The position numbers were made by a program, and so were the translations under genes. 64,000 nucleotides of DNA from Pyxidicoccus xibeiensis. GTDB taxonomy: Bacteria > Myxococcota > Myxococcia > Myxococcales > Myxococcaceae. The stretch is taken from positions 248,001 to 312,000 of the forward strand of contig NZ_JAJVKV010000001.1 of the NCBI RefSeq assembly GCF_024198175.1, in the 5' to 3' direction. Under the pieces are notes generated by a model, which did no database searches, was not told the DNA's origin, and saw nothing but the letters and a program-made list of their open reading frames with translations. Of the stretch, positions 44,833 through 50,441 are shown one piece after another. The stretch's first letter is position 1; each line of letters opens with the position of its first letter.

Positions 44833-45228
44833 TCAGAAGTTCTGGGCGCCGAAGTCCTCGATGAGGGTGATGGGCTCCTGCACATCGCCCAGGTACCCGG
44901 TGTTGAGGATCAGCTCGCGGATGATGCCGCGGTCCTTGAGGATGCCCCCCAGGCCGCAGTTGGGGCAGCCGCTCGGCTTGATGATTTCGTCGAGCGCCGC
45001 GTGGAGCTGGGCCAGCGTCGGCGGCGCCTTGGAGGGGAAGACCACCTTCGCCTTCACGGCCGCGACCGGAAGCTCGACGGGCTTGCCACACAGGCCGGCG
45101 GTGGCGGCCTCCGCCTTGCCCACGGTGGCGGCCAGGCCCGCGGCGACGGTGCCGGTGACCACGGTCTTCATGAAGTTACGGCGGTCCGCCGAGGGCGCGC
45201 CCTCGGGCTTCTCGTCATGCGTGTCCAT
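44833..45228 (-). CDS. Tat-exported Cys-containing protein next to the MNIO enzyme
   Basis: 131 residues. A twin-arginine signal ADRRNFMKTVVTGTVAAGLA is followed by a mature part of about 90 residues with only three cysteines: Cys47 just behind the cleavage region (TAGLCGKPV) and the pair C88-P-N-C91 in PSGCPNCGLGG. The rest is helical (TLAQLHAALDEII) and acidic at the C-terminus. No family recognised. GAGGAACAAC precedes the ATG at 45228. Being first in the MNIO operon, with a tight C-P-N-C, it is a candidate substrate of that enzyme, or a metal-binding or redox periplasmic protein. The two peptide genes lie just upstream. Confidence 0.7.
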   Translation of the reverse strand: MDTHDEKPEGAPSADRRNFMKTVVTGTVAAGLAATVGKAEAATAGLCGKPVELPVAAVKAKVVFPSKAPPTLAQLHAALDEIIKPSGCPNCGLGGILKDRGIIRELILNTGYLGDVQEPITLIEDFGAQNF

Positions 45229-45556
45229 GTTGTTCCTCGTGGGTGTGACGGTGGGGTACGTCGGGAGCGGCCCGGGTCCACCGGTTGGAAATCCGTCCCA
45301 GTCGTTGAACGGCGGCCCCGCGTTTCCTTCCCCATGGCCGATGAAATGACGCTTCCGCGCATGCGAGCGGAGGCTTCAGCTCAGGCTCTCGAGGGACACT
45401 CACGAGAGACGCCGCGGCGCCTCATCGAGAGGGTGTTGCCCAGGCAGCGACACCGCTTTCGCGAGTCAAGCCACCGGATGATTCAGAAAGACTTCACACC
45501 ACCGCGCCAGTCCAGACACCAGCAGGCGATGCACCGCCTGCTGGCCTTCCCCAGGA
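45229..45556. other. 328-base region between peptide gene A and the MNIO operon
   Basis: No gene with local codon bias is visible. The first part upstream of the Tat-protein gene is the likely site of that operon's promoter, but no clear -35/-10 pair is seen. The hairpin at 45519-45544 belongs to the end of peptide gene A and may let only part of the transcripts continue into the operon. Confidence 0.4.
45519..45544 (-). terminator. 3' hairpin of peptide gene A
   Basis: CCAGCAGGCG (45519-45528) and CGCCTGCTGG (45535-45544) are perfect 10-base arms with a 6-base loop, starting 12 bases after the stop of peptide gene A. No T-run follows. A near-copy of this stem follows peptide gene B, so it is part of the repeated gene unit. 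Confidence 0.7.
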
Positions 45557-45655
45557 CTACAGGGTCTGCATCGTCTCCGTACACATGTACACGCACTCGG
45601 GATAGATGGGACCGCAACCACGGGGACCGCCGCGAACCTTGGTCTTGAGCTTCAT
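45557..45655 (-). CDS. Peptide A: 32-residue Cys peptide, candidate RiPP precursor
   Basis: 32 residues. It begins MKLKTKVRGGPRGCGP and continues IYPECVYMCTETMQTL; cysteines are at 14, 21 and 25. The first 16 residues are identical to peptide B, while the rest differs except for the cysteine pattern, as expected for a leader plus variable core. AAGGGG lies ahead of the ATG at 45655, and a promoter and a 5' hairpin lie 37-102 bases upstream. There is no signal peptide. It is short but has its own full set of expression signals. Candidate substrate of the nearby MNIO enzyme; alternatives are a bacteriocin-like or regulatory peptide. Confidence 0.7.
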   Translation of the reverse strand: MKLKTKVRGGPRGCGPIYPECVYMCTETMQTL

Positions 45656-45691
45656 GTGTTTCCCCTTTTGATTGGAACAACGACAGCGCTG

Positions 45692-45722
45692 CTCTCGAGC
45701 ACAGGCTTCGTGCGCCCAAGAG
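45692..45722 (-). other. 5' leader hairpin of peptide gene A
   Basis: A 31-base segment whose ends (CTCT at 45692-45695, AGAG at 45719-45722) and inner arms (GCAC 45699-45702, GTGC 45710-45713) pair, with an internal loop between and a 7-base apical loop. It begins at the predicted transcription start. The counterpart of gene B has the same length and architecture but different bases. Confidence 0.6.
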
Positions 45723-45729
45723 TGCTGCC

Positions 45730-45757
45730 ATAGTAACGGAGTTTTACACTCAGTCAA
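45730..45757 (-). promoter_or_regulatory. Promoter of peptide gene A
   Basis: On the gene strand: TTGACT (-35, 45757-45752), 16 bases, TACTAT (-10, 45735-45730). It lies in a markedly A/T-rich block at 45720-45800. The predicted start near 45723 gives an untranslated leader of about 68 bases. The promoter of gene B has the same -35 and the same 16-base spacing. Confidence 0.65.
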
Positions 45758-45910
45758 GTTCAGCTTAACTAAAGCAGTAGAATCAAAGTTGTACGGGGTT
45801 TGCATCAGCCAGCACGCCACGATTGCACGCAGGTTGAAGCGGGCGAGGTCGGCGCGAGACTCGGGGAGCCTCCAGCGCGTCCCTCGGGAAAGGGCACCCC
45901 ACTGCGGGGC

Positions 45911-45938
45911 GCCAGCAGGCAATGTCCTGCCTGCCGGC
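45911..45938 (-). terminator. 3' hairpin of peptide gene B
   Basis: GCCAGCAGGCA (45911-45921) pairs with TGCCTGCCGGC (45928-45938) with one mismatch and a 6-base loop, beginning 10 bases after the stop of gene B. The stem sequence is nearly that of the gene A hairpin. It would end gene B transcription before the promoter of gene A. Confidence 0.65.
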
Positions 45939-45948
45939 GGTCCTGCGA

Positions 45949-46044
45949 CTACAGGATGATCTGGGACTCTTCGCAGTAGATCACGCAGGTGAGGACCGGA
46001 CCACAGCCACGGGGACCGCCACGAACCTTGGTCTTGAGCTTCAT
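45949..46044 (-). CDS. Peptide B: 31-residue Cys peptide, candidate RiPP precursor
   Basis: 31 residues. It begins with the same MKLKTKVRGGPRGCGP as peptide A and continues VLTCVIYCEESQIIL; cysteines at 14, 20 and 24. Between the two peptides the last two cysteines keep a C-x3-C spacing, and the first differs by one residue. A very strong AGGAGGAGT precedes the ATG at 46044. Upstream are a promoter and a 31-base hairpin; downstream a stem like that of gene A. Short, no signal peptide. Tandem duplication with a conserved leader and a divergent core is what multi-product RiPP loci show. Confidence 0.7.
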   Translation of the reverse strand: MKLKTKVRGGPRGCGPVLTCVIYCEESQIIL

Positions 46045-46082
46045 GTGTTTACTCCTCCTGGTGGGGAACAGCAGTACTGCAT

Positions 46083-46113
46083 CTCTCACGGTGCAAGCCT
46101 CACGCACCGAGAG
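46083..46113 (-). other. 5' leader hairpin of peptide gene B
   Basis: CTCTC (46083-46087) pairs with GAGAG (46109-46113), and GGTGC (46090-46094) with GCACC (46104-46108), with a two-base bulge on one side and a 9-base loop. It is 31 bases long, the same as the hairpin of gene A, and begins at the predicted transcription start, a position where stems protect mRNA or hold a regulatory signal. Confidence 0.6.
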
Positions 46114-46120
46114 TCCGCGC

Positions 46121-46148
46121 ACATTAATGGGACTGCTAGCCCTGTCAA
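46121..46148 (-). promoter_or_regulatory. Promoter of peptide gene B
   Basis: On the gene strand: consensus TTGACA (-35, 46148-46143), 16 bases, TAATGT (-10, 46126-46121). The start is predicted near 46114, giving a leader of about 70 bases. Spacing and leader length match those of gene A. The surrounding 60 bases are A/T-rich for this genome. Confidence 0.6.
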
Positions 46149-46182
46149 GTAGCGCTTCAATTTGGTAACCGGGCTACAACTG

Positions 46183-46235
46183 CTCTCAATACCCGATGGG
46201 TCACCTACACCGGGGCTGCCAGGGAGTATTGAGAG
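46183..46235. promoter_or_regulatory. Inverted repeat between the MDR gene end and peptide gene B
   Basis: CTCTCAATAC (46183-46192) and GTATTGAGAG (46226-46235) are perfect 10-base arms separated by 33 bases. The segment begins 15 bases after the stop of the MDR gene (minus strand) and ends 35 bases upstream of the -35 of peptide gene B. It can be the MDR terminator or a distant regulator site for the peptide. Confidence 0.45.
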
Positions 46236-46249
46236 GGGTTCCGCCGGCC

Positions 46250-47272
46250 TCAGGGGCGGACGCGAATCACAAGCTTGCCGAAGGGCCCGCGGTCCAGATG
46301 TTCGAGCGCGGCGGGGAGCTCGCTGAGAGGGTAGCTGGCGTCGATGACAGGCTTCAGCGCCAGCTGGTCGACGGCACGCACCAGGCTCTCCAGGCCGCGC
46401 CGGTGGCCCACGAGGATGCCCTGGATGACGCCAAACGTCTGGAGCATTGGCAGCACCGGGAAGCGACTCTCGAAGCCTTCCAGCACGCCAATCAGCGAGA
46501 TGCGTCCGTGGGATGCCAGGGCGTTCGCCGAGCGGGCCAGGTTGTCACCGCCCACCAGCTCCAGGATGTGGTCGGCGCCCTGCCCCTGCGTGAGCTCGAG
46601 CACCGCCTTGTCCCAGTCGGGCGTGTGACGCCGGTGGATGCCGTGCGCCGCGCCCAGCGCCCGGGCGCGCGCGAGCTTGCCCTCGTCACCGGAGAGCACG
46701 ATGACCTTCGCGCCCATGGCGCTGGCGAGCTGGACGGCGAACAGGGACACGCCGCCCGTGCCCTGGGTCACCACCGTCTGGCCCGGCCGCAGCGCGCCCA
46801 GCTCCACCAGCGACGTCCAGGCCGTGAGGCCGGCGCAGGGCAGCGTGCTCGCCTGCGCGTCATCCAGCGTCCGCGGTGAGTCGACCAGCCAGCGCTCGGG
46901 CATGGCCACGTACTCGGCCAGCACGCCGGGGGCGTTGCCGCCGAGGCTGCGCACGGTTCCCCTCGGAGGCACGGGGCCCTCCACCCAGTCGGTCTGGAAG
47001 TTGGCGATGACGCGCGCCCCTTCCTTGAAGTGGCGGACCTCGGCGCCCGTGGCGACGACCTCGCCCGCCATGTCGGAGGCCGGGGTGAAGGGCTGGTGCG
47101 CGCTCGTATAGCCGCCACCGTCCAGGAAGAGCTTCTCGCGGTAGTTGAGGGACACGGCCGAGACGCGGACCAGCACCTCGTCCGGCCCCGGCCGGGGAAC
47201 CTCCACGTCCGCCAGCTCCAGCCCCTTCCGGCCCCCCTGCCGCAGCTGCCACCGCTTCATCGTGCCGCTCAT
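46250..47272 (-). CDS. MDR-family NAD(P)-dependent alcohol dehydrogenase
   Basis: 340 residues. GroES-like opening (MKRWQLRQGGRKGLELADVE; VSAVSLNYREKLFLDGGGY), then the Rossmann part with QTVVTQGTGGVSLFAVQLAS and the adenosine-contact VIVLSGDEGKL. It lacks the classical zinc-ligand set (no C-G-H motif), so it belongs to the quinone-reductase/alcohol-dehydrogenase-like branch. The ATG at 47272 follows GGAGACG; ATGs at 47260 and 47284 are alternatives. It is divergent from a LysR gene, with a nested inverted repeat between them, so the LysR protein probably controls it. Confidence 0.83.
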   Translation of the reverse strand: MSGTMKRWQLRQGGRKGLELADVEVPRPGPDEVLVRVSAVSLNYREKLFLDGGGYTSAHQPFTPASDMAGEVVATGAEVRHFKEGARVIANFQTDWVEGPVPPRGTVRSLGGNAPGVLAEYVAMPERWLVDSPRTLDDAQASTLPCAGLTAWTSLVELGALRPGQTVVTQGTGGVSLFAVQLASAMGAKVIVLSGDEGKLARARALGAAHGIHRRHTPDWDKAVLELTQGQGADHILELVGGDNLARSANALASHGRISLIGVLEGFESRFPVLPMLQTFGVIQGILVGHRRGLESLVRAVDQLALKPVIDASYPLSELPAALEHLDRGPFGKLVIRVRP

Positions 47273-47327
47273 CGTCGTCTCCATCGTCGTGCGTGAAAGA
47301 AGCAGGGGGGATATACGGACGACGTGT

Positions 47328-47366
47328 AGTCGCCAGTGACGACAGTTTGTCGAATCACTGGCGACT
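47328..47366. promoter_or_regulatory. Nested perfect inverted repeat, likely LysR operator
   Basis: Outer arms AGTCGCCAGTGA (47328-47339) and TCACTGGCGACT (47355-47366) are perfect over 12 bases. Inside, CGACA (47340-47344) and TGTCG (47348-47352) form a second perfect pair around GTT. The 39-base element lies midway between the divergent MDR and LysR genes, 26 bases ahead of the LysR start. Binding by the adjacent LysR protein is inferred. Confidence 0.75.
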
Positions 47367-47392
47367 TCCAGGCACCAATCGGAGCAACCGCC

Positions 47393-48385
47393 ATGACGGA
47401 CCGCCTCAGTGGAGTCCTCGCCTTCGTGCAGGCCGCGGAGGCTGGCAGCTTCGCGCTCGCGGCCGAGCGCATGGGGCTGTCGCGCTCGGCCATCGGGAAG
47501 AGCATCTCCCGGCTGGAGGAGCGGCTGGAGACGCGCCTGTTCCAGCGCACCACGCGCCGGCAGAGCCTCACCGAGGATGGGCAGTCGTTCTACGAGCGCT
47601 GCGTGCGCGCGCTGGCGGAGCTGGAGGCCGCCGAGGCCGCGCTGGACTCCGGCCGGCGCGCGCCCACCGGCCGCCTGCGGGTGAGTGCGTCGGTGATGGT
47701 TGGCCGGCACTGCGTCGCGCCGCTGCTGTGGGAGCTGACGCGCCAGCATCCCGGCCTGCAGCTGGAGATGGCCTTCAGCGACCGCGTGGTGGACCTCGTC
47801 GAGGACGGCTTCGACCTGGCCATCCGCGTCGCGCCCCTCGCCGACCAGGCGGGCCTGACGGCCCGCCGGCTGGGAGTGCAGTCCATGGTGGTCTGCGCCT
47901 CACCGGGCTATCTGGCGCGGCACGGCGCCCCGAAGTCCCTCGACGAGCTGGTGACCCACGAGGCCATCGCCTACGGGCGCAACGGTGTGGGCAAGCCCTG
48001 GCGGTTTCCGGATGGCCAGGGCGGCGAGCGACTCGTGTCCGTCCCGGCCCGCCTGCGCTTCGACGACGTGGAGGCCATCGCCGACGCCGCGGTGGGAGGC
48101 GCCGGGCTCGCGTGGCTGCCGTGCTGGCTCATCGCGGAGCACCTGCGCGAGGGCCGGCTCGTCGAGGTCCTGAAGGACGCGCCCCGCTACGGCAATGAAA
48201 TCTACGCCGTGTGGCCGCAGAGCAAGCACCTGCCCTCGAAGGTGCGCGCGGCCATCGACCTCCTCGTGGCGCGCATCCCCGAGCGGCTGTCGGGCGCGGC
48301 CAGCAGGAGCAAGGCGCCCGCGTCCGCGCCGGTAGCACCGAAGCGCCCCGCACGCGGAGCGGTCCGGCGGAGGCCCCGGAGCTGA
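47393..48385 (+). CDS. LysR-family transcriptional regulator
   Basis: 330 residues, about 25 longer than usual because of a Lys/Pro/Ala/Arg-rich tail after residue 300. HTH: VLAFVQAAEAGSFALAAERM with LSRSAIGKSISRLEERLETR; effector domain from about 90 (LRVSASVMVGRHCVAPLLWE). It matches the CrgA/LTTR branch that controls a divergent oxidoreductase. GGAGCAACC precedes the ATG at 47393. The inverted repeat between this gene and the MDR gene is the likely operator. Confidence 0.9.
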   Translation: MTDRLSGVLAFVQAAEAGSFALAAERMGLSRSAIGKSISRLEERLETRLFQRTTRRQSLTEDGQSFYERCVRALAELEAAEAALDSGRRAPTGRLRVSASVMVGRHCVAPLLWELTRQHPGLQLEMAFSDRVVDLVEDGFDLAIRVAPLADQAGLTARRLGVQSMVVCASPGYLARHGAPKSLDELVTHEAIAYGRNGVGKPWRFPDGQGGERLVSVPARLRFDDVEAIADAAVGGAGLAWLPCWLIAEHLREGRLVEVLKDAPRYGNEIYAVWPQSKHLPSKVRAAIDLLVARIPERLSGAASRSKAPASAPVAPKRPARGAVRRRPRS

Positions 48386-48386
48386 C

Positions 48387-48974
48387 CTACCCGCCCTCTC
48401 CCCGCTGGCGACGGCGGAACTCCTCCACCTTCGCCTTGTTGCCGCAGCCCGACATGGAGCACCAGCGCCGCTGCCCGGAGCGAGAGGTGTCCACGAAGAG
48501 GAGCGCGCAGCCCTCGCCCTCGCAGTTGCGGATGCGCTCCGCCAGCGGGCCGCCCAATAGCTCCACGCCGTCCCGCGCCACCGCCGCCAGCAGTGAGCGC
48601 ACGCCTCCGCTCGTCCACGTCAGCCCCTCGGGGCCCAGCTGCGGCGCCGGAGGCGGCTCCGCCGCCCACCGGTTCACCAGCGCCCTGTCTCTGAAGTCGA
48701 GGTCCTCGTCGCGCAGGCGGGCCACCGCCAGCCGGTAGAGGGCCTCGCGAAGCTCGCGCGCCTGCCGCAGCTCCTCCGCCGTGGGCTTCGGGTCCTTCGG
48801 CGCCAGCCCGGCGGCCACGAGCCAGCGGCCCAGGTCCTGCGGCGTCTCCAGCAGGTCCTTCGGCTCGGCCTTGAGCCGGGCGGCCAGCGACGCCGGCAGG
48901 TCCAGCGACAGCCGGCCCGAGCGGAACTTGAACCCGTCCCGCAGCTCACCCTCCTGAGGTCTTCGAGGTGCCAT
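48387..48974 (-). CDS. CGNR zinc-finger (ABATE-domain) regulator
   Basis: 195 residues. The N-terminal ABATE domain (GRLSLDLPASLAARLKAEPK; RWLVAAGLAPKDPKPTAEEL) leads to a C-terminal CGNR zinc finger: NCEGEGCALLFVDTSRSG, then RRWCSMSGCGNKAKVEEFRR, with four cysteines placed as usual and the CGNR motif as C-G-N-K. Such proteins are stress- or antibiotic-linked repressors. GGAGCGTC precedes the ATG at 48974. It is divergent from an SDR-lipocalin pair and probably controls it through the inverted repeat at 49007-49049. Confidence 0.85.
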   Translation of the reverse strand: MAPRRPQEGELRDGFKFRSGRLSLDLPASLAARLKAEPKDLLETPQDLGRWLVAAGLAPKDPKPTAEELRQARELREALYRLAVARLRDEDLDFRDRALVNRWAAEPPPAPQLGPEGLTWTSGGVRSLLAAVARDGVELLGGPLAERIRNCEGEGCALLFVDTSRSGQRRWCSMSGCGNKAKVEEFRRRQRGEGG

Positions 48975-49006
48975 GACGCTCCGCAAGAAAGCATGAAACC
49001 GGGTTG

Positions 49007-49049
49007 ACAGGTTACGGAACTTCAACCATACCCCCCTTCTGTAACCTGT
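49007..49049. promoter_or_regulatory. Inverted repeat between the CGNR regulator and the SDR gene
   Basis: ACAGGTTAC (49007-49015) and GTAACCTGT (49041-49049) are perfect arms 25 bases apart; a third half site GGTTAC is at 49056-49061. A TTGACA at 49004-49009 overlaps the left arm, so protein bound there would cover a -35 element of the SDR gene. Likely operator of the CGNR regulator. Confidence 0.7.
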
Positions 49050-49091
49050 TCATGCGGTTACGGGATTCCATCCGTCACGGAAGGCGCACCC

Positions 49092-49811
49092 ATGCAACTG
49101 GAAGGCAGGAAGGTGATTGTCGTTGGGGCTGGCTCGGGCATCGGGCGGGGCGTGGCCGTCGCGGCTTCGCGAGCGGGCGCCAGCGTGGTGCTGGCGGGCC
49201 GCAGGCGGGAGACGCTGGAGGCCACCGCCGACTTGATGAATGGCCCCCGCGAGGTGCGCGTCCTCGACGCCTCGGTGGAAGCGGAGGTGGCGGCCTTCTT
49301 CGCGGCGGTGGGCGCCTTCGACCACCTGGTGAGCACCGTCAGTCAGGGCGCCGTCGGCCCCCTCACCGGGCTGGGTGCAGCGGCCATCGAGCGGGCCTTC
49401 GCCGCCAAGCTCTGGGCGCCCATCTTCCTGGTGAAGCACGCCGCTCCGCGCGTCTCTCCCGAGGGCTCGTTCACCTTCTTCTCCGGCTTCCGCGCGTGGA
49501 AGCCCGCCGTGGGCACGGCCATCACCAGTCTGGTCAATGGCGGCCTGGAGGCCTTCACCAAGGCCATGGCGGTGGAGCTGGCGCCGGTGCGGCTCAATGC
49601 CATCTCGCCGGGCGTGGTGGACTCGGGCTCCTTCTGGGACCGGCTCAGCGCCGAGGCCCGCGAGCGGCTCTTCGCGGACTACGCCAGCAGGGCCCCCGCC
49701 CGCCGCGTGGGCAAGACGGAGGACCTGGCCGCTGCCACCCTCTTCGCCATGACCAACCCCTTCCTCACCGGCACCGTCCTCTCCGTGGACGGCGGTGGGC
49801 TGCTGATGTGA
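49092..49811 (+). CDS. SDR-family protein without the Tyr-x3-Lys catalytic pair
   Basis: 239 residues. Cofactor motif VIVVGAGSGIGRGVAVAAS and LVSTVSQG (instead of NNAG) are SDR-like, and the C-terminal FLTGTVLSVDGGGLLM is typical. The catalytic block differs: Ser131 (FFSGF) is present, but where Tyr and Lys should follow (positions 144 and 148) the sequence reads GTAITSLVNGGLEAF. Either it uses other residues or it has lost dehydrogenase activity and binds the cofactor or substrate only. It starts 42 bases after the inverted repeat and precedes a lipocalin-like gene by 14 bases. Confidence 0.75.
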   Translation: MQLEGRKVIVVGAGSGIGRGVAVAASRAGASVVLAGRRRETLEATADLMNGPREVRVLDASVEAEVAAFFAAVGAFDHLVSTVSQGAVGPLTGLGAAAIERAFAAKLWAPIFLVKHAAPRVSPEGSFTFFSGFRAWKPAVGTAITSLVNGGLEAFTKAMAVELAPVRLNAISPGVVDSGSFWDRLSAEARERLFADYASRAPARRVGKTEDLAAATLFAMTNPFLTGTVLSVDGGGLLM

Positions 49812-49825
49812 GAGGACGAACCCCC

Positions 49826-50368
49826 ATGAATCGAGTCCATATGCGTGCGCTCGCTGCCGTGTCCCTGCTGCTCCTGGCTGTACTCCCCTCCTCGAGCGAG
49901 GCGGTCGCCCGGCAGAAGTCCTTCAAGGAGCAGCTCGTGGGGACCTGGACGCTCGTCCTGGTCGACAACGTGCTCCCGGATGGCAAGCGCGTGCAGTTGT
50001 ACGGCGCCGAGCCCCAGGGCCTCCTCATGTTCGATGGCCAGGGTCGCTACTCCATCCAGATTCTGCGCGCGGGCCGCACCCGGTTCGCGTCCAGCGACAA
50101 GAACCAGGGCACGCCGGAGGAGAACCAGGCCACCGTGCGGGGAGCCAACTCCCACTTCGGCCGGTACTCGGTGGACGAGGCGGAGCGCACCATCACCTTC
50201 CACATCGACCACGCCTCGTTCCCGAACTGGGAGGGAACGGAGCAGCGGCGCACCTTCACGCTGACGGACGACGAGCTGAAGTACACCGTCCCCGCGCCGA
50301 CGACCGGGGGAACAGGCGCCGTCGGCGAGGTGAAGTGGCGGCGCGCGGTGACACCCGCGAGCCGGTAG
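49826..50368 (+). CDS. Exported lipocalin-like protein
   Basis: 180 residues. A Sec signal (ALAAVSLLLLAVLPSSSEA) is followed by a lipocalin-like (PF13924-type) domain: LVGTWTLVLVDNVLPDGKRV, PQGLLMFDGQGRYSIQIL, and a closing FTLTDDELKYTVPA. Such domains form a small barrel for hydrophobic ligands. No signal Cys is present, so it is not a lipoprotein. It is preceded by AGAGGA and is co-oriented with the SDR-like gene 14 bases ahead; both probably answer to the CGNR regulator. Confidence 0.75.
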   Translation: MNRVHMRALAAVSLLLLAVLPSSSEAVARQKSFKEQLVGTWTLVLVDNVLPDGKRVQLYGAEPQGLLMFDGQGRYSIQILRAGRTRFASSDKNQGTPEENQATVRGANSHFGRYSVDEAERTITFHIDHASFPNWEGTEQRRTFTLTDDELKYTVPAPTTGGTGAVGEVKWRRAVTPASR

Positions 50369-50441
50369 CCGCGTTCAAAGGCGGGCACGGCAGGTGGGCC
50401 CGGCCACGTTCGACGTCGAGCGCCGGACGCGCCCCCCGCGC

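Noticed and set aside
45557..45922. Longer 121-residue in-frame reading of peptide A
   Set aside because: The extra part spans the promoter and leader hairpin; the internal ATG has its own ribosome binding site and matches peptide B from the first residue.
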